From: Candidatus Nomurabacteria bacterium
GTDB lineage: Bacteria; Patescibacteriota; Minisyncoccia; Phycocordibacterales; CSBR16-119
Length of the DNA: 11,463 nucleotides
Reading direction: 5' to 3'
Assembly: GCA_007117675.1 (NCBI GenBank)
Contig: SKGB01000012.1
Coordinates: forward strand, 1 to 11,463
This document shows positions 6,439 to 11,463 of this stretch, piece by piece (the stretch's first letter is position 1; each line of letters opens with the position of its first letter). Under the pieces are notes generated by a model. The model ran no database searches and was not told the origin of the DNA. It saw only the letters and a list, made by a program, of their open reading frames with translations. A program made the position numbers and the translations under genes.

Positions 6439-6474
6439 AAAGCAAAAAGACCCAAAGAAGGGTCTTTTTGCTTT
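6439..6474 (+). terminator. Terminator after the zinc-ribbon gene
   Basis: A perfect 15-bp stem (6439-6453 with 6460-6474; core GCAAAAAGACCC) with an AAAGAA loop. The T-run lies inside the right arm, so it works as an intrinsic terminator only if the stem closes from the GGGTC core outward. It lies just before the ABC-F promoter. Confidence 0.8.
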
Positions 6475-6492
6475 ACTTACTGAGCTCAATAA

Positions 6493-6498
6493 GATACT
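6493..6498 (+). promoter_or_regulatory. -10 box GATACT of the ABC-F gene
   Basis: GATACT ends nine bases before the ATG at 6508, the same spacing as before dnaB. There is no clear -35 box at ideal distance. Confidence 0.4.
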
Positions 6499-6507
6499 CT
6501 TATTTTT

Positions 6508-7962
6508 ATGTCGTCTCAAAATACTATTGTAAAATTTGACGAAGTCAGTTTTGATTTCGGTATCAAAAAACCTATTCTTGATGAGGTTTCTTTTTCTTTG
6601 CGAAAGGGTTCAAAATTAACTCTCATGGGGCAAAACGGTGCTGGTAAAAGTACCTTGTTTAAACTCCTTACCAAAGAGCTTGTGCCAGAAGAGGGGAGGA
6701 TTTTGGTTGATCCTAATATTTCTGTTGCTTTGTCTCGTCAAACAATTCCTCGCGACCAGTTGTCTTGTACGGTCTTGGAATTTTTCCAGTCTATGTTTCT
6801 AGACAAGGTATACGATATTGAGCCTCGAATCAAATCTATTCTTGAGGTGGTAGATTTACCACTTGAAGATTATACTCGAACACTTTCTGAATTTTCTGGC
6901 GGACAACAAGCTCGACTTCTTCTTGCTTCTGCGCTTATTCAAAAACCTGATTTATTACTTTTGGATGAGCCAACAAACAATCTTGATACGGCAGGTATCG
7001 AGCACCTTACCTCCTTTCTTAAAAACTACGACAAGACTGTTATTGTGATTTCCCATGACGCTGACTTTTTGAATTCTTTTACTGAAGGGGTGTTGTATCT
7101 TGATGTGTTTACTAAAAAAGTTGAATATTATGTAGGAAACTATTTTAACGTACTTGAAAATATTGGTGCACGTATTGAAAAAGAGCAGAGTAAAAATGCT
7201 CGAATGGAAAAACTGATTCAAGAAAAAAAAGACAAGGCGAACTTTTTTGCAAACAAAGGAGGACGACTTCGTGCGGTTGCAAAACAAATGCGTGAAGTAG
7301 CAGCAGAAGCAGAAGCAAACAAGGTTGATGTACGTCGAGATGACAAAACGATCAGACCTTTTACCATACAAATGCAAGAAAATCTTTCGGGTGAACTTTT
7401 GCGAATAGACTCTTTTACTCGTGTTGTACGAGTTGTTCCTCAAACAAGAAAGGCAAATGTTGGTTTGTATAAAGGTACAAGACTCCTCTTGTCTGGCCCA
7501 AACGGTATTGGGAAAAGTACCTTGCTTGAGTCTTTGGCAAGTGGAACAGCTGAAGGTGCACATATTGCAAAAGACGTAAAAGTTGGGTACTATCGCCAAG
7601 ACTTTTCTACACTCAATTTTGAAGACACTGTCTTTGATTCGCTTGCGCAAGTGCTTGACCGTATCGACGAGCAACATCTTCGGAGTGTCGCTGCAGGTTT
7701 TTTGATTGATGGTTCGGTGATTTACAACAAGATTGGTGATTTGTCAGAAGGGCAAAAAGGGCTCGTGGCTTTTGCACGGCTTGTATTACAAAAGCCTGGG
7801 CTTTTAATTCTTGACGAGCCTACCAACCATATCAACTTTAGACATCTTCCTGTAATAGCAAAAGCGCTTGATGCTTATGAGGGGGCGATGGTTATTGTGT
7901 CTCACGTTCCAGAATTTTTAGAACAGATTCACATTAATCAAACACTCAAGCTTGACGCATAG
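6508..7962 (+). CDS. ABC-F family ATP-binding protein (ribosome-associated)
   Basis: A 484-residue soluble protein with two nucleotide-binding domains and no membrane segments, which is the ABC-F plan. NBD1 has Walker A GQNGAGKST (residues 41-49), signature FSGGQQ (129-134), Walker B LLLLDEPTNNLD (149-160) and switch SHDADF. The charged linker (about 217-290) corresponds to the P-site tRNA-interaction motif but is rather short. NBD2 has GPNGIGKST (330-338), an aberrant signature LSEGQ (412-416), Walker B LLILDEPTNH (432-441) and SHVPEF. ABC-F proteins bind the ribosomal E site and help translation or antibiotic protection; Uup/EttA-type housekeeping cannot be separated from resistance here. 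The second NBD departs from consensus (Gly to Glu in the signature). It is monocistronic and followed by the convergent NYN gene. Confidence 0.92.
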   Translation: MSSQNTIVKFDEVSFDFGIKKPILDEVSFSLRKGSKLTLMGQNGAGKSTLFKLLTKELVPEEGRILVDPNISVALSRQTIPRDQLSCTVLEFFQSMFLDKVYDIEPRIKSILEVVDLPLEDYTRTLSEFSGGQQARLLLASALIQKPDLLLLDEPTNNLDTAGIEHLTSFLKNYDKTVIVISHDADFLNSFTEGVLYLDVFTKKVEYYVGNYFNVLENIGARIEKEQSKNARMEKLIQEKKDKANFFANKGGRLRAVAKQMREVAAEAEANKVDVRRDDKTIRPFTIQMQENLSGELLRIDSFTRVVRVVPQTRKANVGLYKGTRLLLSGPNGIGKSTLLESLASGTAEGAHIAKDVKVGYYRQDFSTLNFEDTVFDSLAQVLDRIDEQHLRSVAAGFLIDGSVIYNKIGDLSEGQKGLVAFARLVLQKPGLLILDEPTNHINFRHLPVIAKALDAYEGAMVIVSHVPEFLEQIHINQTLKLDA

Positions 7963-7987
7963 GTACGTGTTGAATATAAAAAACAAT

Positions 7988-8017
7988 AAAAAAAGCCCGC
8001 GACGAATGTCGCGGGCT
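7988..8017 (-). terminator. Terminator of the NYN gene (minus strand)
   Basis: AGCCCGCGAC (7994-8003) pairs perfectly with 8008-8017 around GAAT. The A-run at 7988-7994 is a U-tract only on the minus strand. For the plus-strand ABC-F gene the hairpin lacks a U-tail, so it may stop that transcript less well. Confidence 0.85.
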
Positions 8018-8051
8018 AACTACTTTACAGTATGGTAGTGTATTTCTATTT

Positions 8052-8582
8052 TTAGTTTTTTTTAACTACACCTTCGTTTTCGTGAGTGATTACATAAACA
8101 TCTTCTACTGCCTTGAAAAGAGATGCTTTAGTGCTATTTGGTACGCATCCTAATTTTATCTTTACATCTTTATATTGATTTCTGATAACGCGGATTGCTG
8201 GTATAAAATCTCCATCTCCTGTAAACAGCCACACTTCTTGTGTTTGAGTTTGAGAGCAAGCTATCCCGAGAACTGTTCCCATTGATGCGTCCATGTCAGC
8301 CTTTGAATATCCACCATTAAATGTTTTTTTTGCAGTAATGACGTTGTATCCAAAGTGTTGGAGTTTGTCACGTTTAGGAATTACCCAAGAATCTTCTCCA
8401 AGAGGCATAAATACATGGACTTGGTGTTCTCCAATCTGTTTGTTTTGGATTAAGTTATTTACAAGTTTTTTAATATCAACATGAAGTAGAGTACTCTCTG
8501 ATTCTTTACTGTTGTGGATTGAGAGCTCGATATTTTCAAGATCAATCAAAATGTGTACGGGGACATCTTTAATTTTTCCCAT
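8052..8582 (-). CDS. NYN-domain (LabA/DUF88-like) protein, putative PIN-like nuclease
   Basis: A 176-residue PIN-fold protein. Acidic residues expected for the metal site are Asp14 (HILIDLENIE), Asp96/Asp98 (SKADMDASMG) and Asp123/Asp125 (LFTGDGDFIPAI). The TGDGDF motif is the classic NYN/LabA signature. The family is thought to act as ribonucleases or RNA-processing factors, and members occur in bacteria, archaea and eukaryotes. Here the domain stands alone, without the OST-HTH or zinc partners found in some members. All catalytic acids seem present, so it is probably active. The start is the ATG at 8582, preceded by an AT-rich leader with no Shine-Dalgarno site. It is convergent with ABC-F and divergent from the paralog pair. 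The RNA target is unknown. Confidence 0.9.
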   Translation of the reverse strand: MGKIKDVPVHILIDLENIELSIHNSKESESTLLHVDIKKLVNNLIQNKQIGEHQVHVFMPLGEDSWVIPKRDKLQHFGYNVITAKKTFNGGYSKADMDASMGTVLGIACSQTQTQEVWLFTGDGDFIPAIRVIRNQYKDVKIKLGCVPNSTKASLFKAVEDVYVITHENEGVVKKN

Positions 8583-8629
8583 CGGTATTAAGTTTTAAAT
8601 GAAACATTAAAAAGAATTATTTATCTAAA

Positions 8630-8657
8630 CTTTACTATATTCCACAAAAAAGTAAAG
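8630..8657. repeat. Inverted repeat in the NYN / 171-aa divergent intergenic region
   Basis: CTTTACT (8630-8636) and AGTAAAG (8651-8657) are perfect 7-bp inverted repeats 14 bases apart, between the two divergent starts. This could be an operator or simply AT-rich chance. Confidence 0.3.
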
Positions 8658-8663
8658 GTATAT

Positions 8664-8689
8664 TTGACAAAATATTGTTTTGTTATAGT
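8664..8689 (+). promoter_or_regulatory. Promoter of the 171-aa gene
   Basis: Consensus TTGACA (8664-8669) and the extended -10 TGTTATAGT (8681-8689). The spacer to TATAGT is only 14 bases, shorter than ideal, so the extended -10 may carry most of the activity. The leader to ATG 8719 is about 23 bases with no Shine-Dalgarno site. Confidence 0.5.
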
Positions 8690-8718
8690 ATTTCCTTTGA
8701 ACTTTTAAAACGTATTAT

Positions 8719-9234
8719 ATGTTTACAGCACTTTCTACAAAAGTCTCAAGAATTACTTCTGAGAGATCAAAAAAACAAGGTAGGGCACAGCTTGCCGAAA
8801 AACTAGATTACCTTATCGATGAAGACCTTCATTGGGTTGGGAAAATGAGGGAGAAGGATTGCTCCTTACACATGGTTTGTGATTTTTTTAACACTTTGGA
8901 TGTGTTCTTTACACAAATGCCGAAAAAGGAAAAATTAATCATTCCAGAGTCTTTGCGCCTGGTCCGGCTCAACACCGTGCGTCGCACCGATGGTGTGTGG
9001 CAAGCAAAGGAAGGTGAAAAGGCTACGCCTGACAATCTTTATTTTGGTGGCTTGAACAATACACCTGTGTTGCAAGTTGGTCTCATTATGAAATTATCAA
9101 GAGAACGCAAAGACCAAGGGTCTTCTTTTGGTGTCATGTCCGATTATGAATTTTATCGAGACAAGATCATTGAACCTTTTTTGAAAACACAGTTTGATTT
9201 GATTGTGAAAGCATATCAAACTCTAGAAGTCTAA
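8719..9234 (+). CDS. Hypothetical protein, 171 aa (tandem paralog A)
   Basis: Not recognised by name. It is soluble, mostly helical at both ends, and basic at the start (SERSKKQGRAQ). It shares an ordered set of short blocks with the next gene: L..KL near the N-terminus, DFFN (residues 55-58) followed by FF, KKE (69-71), a T-R-x(2)-G...A-EG block (about 86-99) and EFY-x6-PF (144-154). Spacing in EFY-x6-PF is identical, so the two are old tandem duplicates. There are no catalytic or metal motifs. It has its own promoter and terminator, and the leader carries CCTTTGAACTTTTAAAA (8694-8710). Confidence 0.72.
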   Translation: MFTALSTKVSRITSERSKKQGRAQLAEKLDYLIDEDLHWVGKMREKDCSLHMVCDFFNTLDVFFTQMPKKEKLIIPESLRLVRLNTVRRTDGVWQAKEGEKATPDNLYFGGLNNTPVLQVGLIMKLSRERKDQGSSFGVMSDYEFYRDKIIEPFLKTQFDLIVKAYQTLEV

Positions 9235-9258
9235 TTTCTCCACCCAAGAAATTAAAAG

Positions 9259-9282
9259 CCATCGCATGCGCGATGGTTTTTT
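9259..9282 (+). terminator. Intrinsic terminator after paralog A
   Basis: CCATCGC (9259-9265) pairs with GCGATGG (9270-9276) around ATGC, followed by six T. The stem-loop core GCATGCGC recurs in the next terminator (after paralog B). Confidence 0.92.
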
Positions 9283-9287
9283 GTATA

Positions 9288-9315
9288 TTGACAAATTTAT
9301 ATAATATGCTATTAT
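9288..9315 (+). promoter_or_regulatory. Consensus promoter of paralog B
   Basis: TTGACA (9288-9293), 16-base spacer, then extended -10 TGCTATTAT (9307-9315). This is the best match to a sigma-70-type promoter in the window. It predicts a leader of about 19 bases, without a Shine-Dalgarno site, before ATG 9341. Confidence 0.75.
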
Positions 9316-9340
9316 ACAAATAAACAAAAAACAATGTACC

Positions 9341-9817
9341 ATGATTTCACTTATTTTTAAGTCTAACAAAAAAACGAAGACATCTCTTCGCAACAAGCTT
9401 GAAGATCTTCACAGATCACTCCAAAACCGGCTTGAGTTGAAAGATCTTCCGGATTTTTTCAATCTTTGTGAAGATTTTTTCAAAAATCTCTCCAAGAAAG
9501 AGCGTGAACAGATGCCTGCACCGCTTCTGGCTGTCGAGAAAACCACTGCCCGTACTCCGTATGGGATGTTTCGCGCTGAAGAAGGGAGATTGGCTGATCA
9601 GTACAACACTTATGTTGCACCGAAGGGTCACTTTGATGAGTTTTTTTACACCAAAACGGTGGCGGAGCTTATCTCTAATCCTGGAAAACCCTCAAGGTTT
9701 AGTGGCTTTGCGTCAAGAGATATGACGTTACCGGAATTCTACCATGAAGCCTTTTCAAAGCCTTTTGTGGTAGATAAACTTAGGGCAATTCAGCTTGCTC
9801 TGAAAAAGCTTTCATAA
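9341..9817 (+). CDS. Hypothetical protein, 158 aa (tandem paralog B)
   Basis: A diverged partner of the preceding gene. Shared blocks are DFFN (residues 38-41) with FF six residues on, KKE (52-54), a T.R.x(2)G...AEEG block (about 69-82) and EFY-x6-PF (132-142). Overall identity looks low, so the duplication is ancient. It is a soluble, helix-rich protein with a basic N-terminus (FKSNKKTKTSLRNK) and no signal peptide, cysteine cluster or enzyme motif. Like paralog A it has its own strong promoter and terminator, so the two can be expressed independently. Function is unknown; lineage-specific families of this sort are common in Patescibacteria. Confidence 0.72.
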   Translation: MISLIFKSNKKTKTSLRNKLEDLHRSLQNRLELKDLPDFFNLCEDFFKNLSKKEREQMPAPLLAVEKTTARTPYGMFRAEEGRLADQYNTYVAPKGHFDEFFYTKTVAELISNPGKPSRFSGFASRDMTLPEFYHEAFSKPFVVDKLRAIQLALKKLS

Positions 9818-9831
9818 AAGAGGGTGATCTT

Positions 9832-9864
9832 AAAAAAGTCACTGCATGCGCGGTGGCTTTTTTT
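9832..9864 (+). terminator. Intrinsic terminator after paralog B
   Basis: A 14-bp stem AAAAAAGTCACTGC (9832-9845) with 9850-9863, two wobble pairs, ATGC loop, T-tailed. It insulates the T-box transcription unit that starts directly downstream. Confidence 0.92.
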
Positions 9865-9872
9865 CTTGGTTT

Positions 9873-9881
9873 TGGTATAAT
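9873..9881 (+). promoter_or_regulatory. Extended -10 promoter of the T-box/Nudix/aspS unit
   Basis: TGGTATAAT has a perfect TATAAT (9876-9881) with the TGn extension. Expected start is near 9888. No -35 consensus is seen. Confidence 0.7.
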
Positions 9882-9981
9882 ACAAAGGTCAAAGAAACCT
9901 GATGACAAGGGTGGAGACTCAAAAATTAAAAGAGTGCTCTGGACTACTACAGTCTGGGGAAGTGAGGTGGCACCGCGTTTA

Positions 9982-10000
9982 CCCTGAGCTTGTCGAAGGG
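9982..10000. repeat. Dispersed REP-like palindromic repeat inside the T-box leader
   Basis: CCCTGAGCTTGTCGAAGGG is a very common dispersed element in environmental bacterial genomes; it is often mistranslated as YPELVEG or LRQAQG. It sits exactly in the loop between the two strands of the antiterminator. Confidence 0.75.
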
Positions 10001-10004
10001 GGCG

Positions 10005-10040
10005 TCCTCGCAAGGATTATTAGTCTTTGTGAGGATTTTT
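10005..10040 (+). terminator. T-box-controlled terminator
   Basis: TCCTCGCAAGGA (10005-10016) pairs with TCTTTGTGAGGA (10024-10035), 12 pairs including two G-T wobbles, loop TTATTAG, then five T. Its left arm contributes CCTC to the antiterminator. Confidence 0.82.
10016..10040 (+). repeat. 25-bp direct repeat, copy 1 (terminator 3' arm)
   Basis: Contains TTAGTCTTTGTGAGGATTTT. It is identical to bases 10552-10576 except T10030 versus C10566. It includes the terminator loop, 3' arm and T-run. Confidence 0.9.
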
Positions 10041-10046
10041 ATTTAT

Positions 10047-10559
10047 ATGGCAAAATTTATAGAATCATACGACGGAATAAATGGGAATTATCAATTTGAA
10101 TACGATGATTGTGATGATTTCTCAATTCTTCTTCGAGAGAAAGTTACTCAAATTTATGCTGTGTGTTATCTGATTGAAAATCCAGGAAAGATTATTGTTG
10201 TTCACAATAGTAAAAAAGACACGTGGGGTTTGATTGGTGGTTCGATAGAAAAGGGAGAATCTTATGAAGAAACTCTCAGGCGTGAACTCCATGAAGAAGG
10301 AAATGTGAATGTTGTAGATTGGTTGCCTATAGGTTATCAAAAAGTAGTAAATCTTGATACTGGGGAATATTCGTATCAACTTCGATGTGTTGTTGTGGGT
10401 CGGCAAGATGAAGGAGGTTTTGATGGGGACCCAGCAGGAACAGTAGACCAAGTAGCAATTATTGAACCTAAAGACCACTCGAAATACTTTGATTGGAAAC
10501 AAATTGGTCGGTATGTATTTCAAAGGGCAGAGGAGTTGAAGAAGAAATTAAATTATTAG
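10047..10559 (+). CDS. Nudix hydrolase
   Basis: A 170-residue protein with a near-complete Nudix box, G65-x5-E71-x7-R79-E80-L81-x-E83-E84-x-N86-V87 in GGSIEKGESYEETLRRELHE and following. All metal-binding glutamates are present; the second conserved glycine is Asn86. Upstream is a beta-rich segment (QIYAVCYLIENPGKIIVVHN) typical of the fold. Nudix enzymes hydrolyse nucleoside diphosphates linked to another group; the substrate cannot be told here. The C-terminal part (DWKQIGRYVFQRAEELKKKL) is a terminal helix. The start ATG 10047 lies just after the T-box terminator; codons further upstream are in the riboswitch. Its stop TAG is inside repeat copy 2. It is the first gene of the unit leading to aspS. 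Confidence 0.9.
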   Translation: MAKFIESYDGINGNYQFEYDDCDDFSILLREKVTQIYAVCYLIENPGKIIVVHNSKKDTWGLIGGSIEKGESYEETLRRELHEEGNVNVVDWLPIGYQKVVNLDTGEYSYQLRCVVVGRQDEGGFDGDPAGTVDQVAIIEPKDHSKYFDWKQIGRYVFQRAEELKKKLNY

Positions 10560-10576
10560 TCTTTGCGAGGATTTTT
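10552..10576 (+). repeat. 25-bp direct repeat, copy 2 (relic terminator arm)
   Basis: 24/25 identical to 10016-10040. With C10566 this copy would pair better with the T-box left arm (a G-C pair in place of a wobble) than the resident copy does. It has no left arm of its own, so it should not terminate. Confidence 0.9.
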
Positions 10577-10592
10577 TAGTAGTAACAAGGAG

Positions 10593-11192
10593 TTGTATAG
10601 CGACTATGTTCTACGTATCCAGGAAAATAATGAGCCTCGCGAATATATTTTATCGGGTTTTATGGAAGAATTCAAACATAATCAAGAAAATAAACAATCA
10701 ATTCTGAAGAAGGATTTTTTAAGTGGACGAATTAATCTTGAAAATTTTCGTGATGAGATTTTTAATCTGGACCAAGAAGGAGCTCATACAGACAATGCTG
10801 AAGAAAATATCAAACTTCTTGAAGATAAAGAAATTGTAGAAAAAATACAAAATTTGAGTATCGAAGACCCTGAAATTTTAGAATCATATTATTTACTTCT
10901 TGCTTTATCTTATTTTCATAAAGGACAAGGTATAAATGATGGTGAATCATTTAGTAAAGCAGAAGAAATATTAAGAGATATAGAGAAAAACGATTGGTAT
11001 TATTATGTGCTGGGAACCAAACTTTATTTTGAAAGAAATTTGGAAAAACTAAAAGCAGTCTTAATGAAAATAGAAAATAAACAAGACGTTAATTATAAAA
11101 TATTAGAAAGGCTGATTTCTTCACTAAAAAATGAAGATAATCCAAAAGATTCTTATCAAAAAGTTTATTCAAATAGTTTTACTAACCCCTAA
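10593..11192 (+). CDS. Hypothetical helical protein between Nudix and aspS (about 199 aa; start uncertain)
   Basis: Not recognised. It is acidic, helix-rich and visibly richer in A+T than neighbours, with no membrane segment. The C-terminal half (ESYYLLLALSYFHKGQG, then SKAEEILRDIEKNDWYYYVL and LYFERNLEKLKAVLMKIE) has the alternating helix pattern of TPR-like repeats, a weak guess. The start is unclear. No ATG occurs before Met at 10659, yet the preceding residues (YVLRIQENNEPREYILSGF) look coding. I put the start at TTG 10593, just after AAGGAG, although that spacing is too tight; TTG 10563 lies inside the relic terminator repeat. The frame is continuous with the Nudix gene apart from its single TAG. 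It overlaps no other gene and lies 22 bases before aspS, so it is probably cotranscribed. Confidence 0.65.
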   Translation: MYSDYVLRIQENNEPREYILSGFMEEFKHNQENKQSILKKDFLSGRINLENFRDEIFNLDQEGAHTDNAEENIKLLEDKEIVEKIQNLSIEDPEILESYYLLLALSYFHKGQGINDGESFSKAEEILRDIEKNDWYYYVLGTKLYFERNLEKLKAVLMKIENKQDVNYKILERLISSLKNEDNPKDSYQKVYSNSFTNP

Positions 11193-11213
11193 AAACTAAT
11201 AACTAAAAACTAA
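11189..11213 (+). repeat. Short tandem repeat before aspS
   Basis: CTAAAAACTAA occurs at 11189-11199 and 11203-11213, a 14-base period filling the whole space between the upstream stop and the aspS ATG. There is no Shine-Dalgarno site in it. Confidence 0.6.
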
Positions 11214-11214
11214 C

Positions 11215-11463
11215 ATGAGAACATTAATTAAAAATTTACAACAACATATTGGAAGTGAGGTGACGATTGCAGGATGGGTACATATTGCGCGAGATCAGGG
11301 AAAGATGGCTTTCTTTGATTTTAGAGATATGTCGGGAATGGCCCAAGGAATTGTCTTTGGAAAGCCAGAAGTTCTCGAAGTTGCAAAAACTTTGCGACCA
11401 GAATTTGTGGTGGAAGTGAAGGGAATAGTGAACAAGCGACCAGAAAAAATGATCAAAGAAGGG
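11215..11463 (+). CDS. aspS: Aspartyl-tRNA synthetase, N-terminal 83 residues (runs off the window edge)
   Basis: Starts MRTLIKNLQQHIGSEVTIAG and continues through the OB-fold anticodon-binding domain of class IIb synthetases. WVHIARDQGKMAFFDFRD (residues 21-38) matches the AspRS W-V-x-x-x-RD-x-GK-x-x-F-x-D-x-RD pattern. SGMAQGIVFG and then VEVKGIVNKRPEKM (66-79) are typical AspRS/AsnRS strands. AsnRS usually has R-x-x-SK in place of RD-x-GK, so AspRS is preferred. It charges tRNA-Asp; many bacteria lacking AsnRS use a non-discriminating form plus GatCAB, which cannot be judged from this part. The T-box leader 1.2 kb upstream carries the C expected for tRNA-Asp, which fits control of this gene. 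The catalytic domain lies outside the window. Confidence 0.85.
   Translation, partial: MRTLIKNLQQHIGSEVTIAGWVHIARDQGKMAFFDFRDMSGMAQGIVFGKPEVLEVAKTLRPEFVVEVKGIVNKRPEKMIKEG

Larger units (their letters stand above)
9888..10040 (+). promoter_or_regulatory. T-box riboswitch leader (probable tRNA-Asp sensor)
   Basis: GAGG (9964-9967), the seven-base bulge TGGCACC (9968-9974) and GCG (9975-9977) form the 5' half of a T-box antiterminator. CGT (10003-10005) and CCTC (10006-10009) supply the 3' half. CGTCCTC is also the start of the left arm of a terminator, so the two folds exclude each other as in known T-boxes. In the family, TGGN pairs with the NCCA end of uncharged tRNA. N is C here, matching discriminator G73, which tRNA-Asp has, and aspS is downstream. 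The part before the T-box is short (about 75 bases) with small hairpins (GGACT/AGTCT at 9941-9955). I could not place the specifier loop; GAC triplets occur at 9904, 9916 and 9942. Asp specificity is inferred. Confidence 0.8.

Noticed and set aside
6955..7677. Long open frame (240 codons) on the minus strand inside the ABC-F gene
   Set aside because: It is antisense to conserved ABC-F motifs, rich in Phe, Ser and Cys, and matches no family; a codon-bias shadow.
9780..10099. Open frames on both strands across the Nudix upstream region, including peptides LRQAQG and YPELVEG
   Set aside because: These peptides are translations of a dispersed palindromic repeat, and the region is a T-box leader.
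10557..10559. TAG recoded as a sense codon, fusing Nudix to the next ORF
   Set aside because: Other genes end normally, Nudix length is complete at this stop, and known CPR recoding concerns UGA in other lineages.
10016..10576. Insertion sequence carrying the Nudix gene
   Set aside because: The flanking 25-bp repeats are riboswitch sequence, there are no terminal inverted repeats and no transposase.

Overview
The window looks like a chromosomal segment of a Patescibacteria / Candidate Phyla Radiation bacterium, most likely Parcubacteria. The pointers are low GC by eye, compact genes with almost no Shine-Dalgarno sites, several near-leaderless starts behind TATAAT-like boxes, a CxxC-x17-CxxC zinc-ribbon protein with an RGG-rich head and a lysine-rich tail, a YqaA-like DedA protein, and many short unrecognised proteins. 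No tRNA, rRNA, CRISPR array or transposase gene was found.

Layout. 1-279 (minus) is the N-terminal part of recR. It runs off the left edge and has lost most of its zinc-finger cysteines. 329-580 is a TM2-domain membrane protein. It converges on the replicative helicase gene dnaB (610-1998, minus), and both end at one shared hairpin terminator. dnaB is divergent from trpS (2217-3194). Between them lies a possible small structured RNA with its own promoter-like box and terminator (about 2106-2188). Then come a 60-residue basic protein (3273-3455), an unrecognised 236-residue protein (3557-4267) that converges on a DedA/VTT-family membrane protein (4315-4944, minus), an unrecognised two-helix membrane protein (5078-5578), the RGG/zinc-ribbon/histone-H1-like protein (5734-6435), an ABC-F ATPase (6508-7962), an NYN/LabA-type nuclease-like protein (8052-8582, minus), and two tandem, diverged paralogs of unknown function (8719-9234 and 9341-9817).

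The right end (9873-11463) is the most interesting part. A strong extended -10 promoter drives a leader that ends in a canonical T-box antiterminator, with a UGGCACC bulge and GCG/CGU plus GAGG/CCUC helices, and a competing intrinsic terminator. Downstream are a Nudix hydrolase, an unrecognised AT-rich ORF and the start of aspS. The variable base in the bulge is C, which fits the G73 discriminator of tRNA-Asp, so the leader plausibly senses uncharged tRNA-Asp for aspS. Two oddities sit on it. A widely dispersed palindromic repeat lies in the antiterminator loop. A 25-bp direct repeat (24/25 identical) of the terminator's 3' arm brackets the Nudix gene, as if that gene had been inserted between the riboswitch and its original target.

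Most genes look monocistronic, each with its own promoter-like box and strong hairpin terminator. Nudix-ORF-aspS is the only convincing operon. Informational genes (recR, dnaB, trpS, ABC-F, aspS) dominate among the recognisable products.
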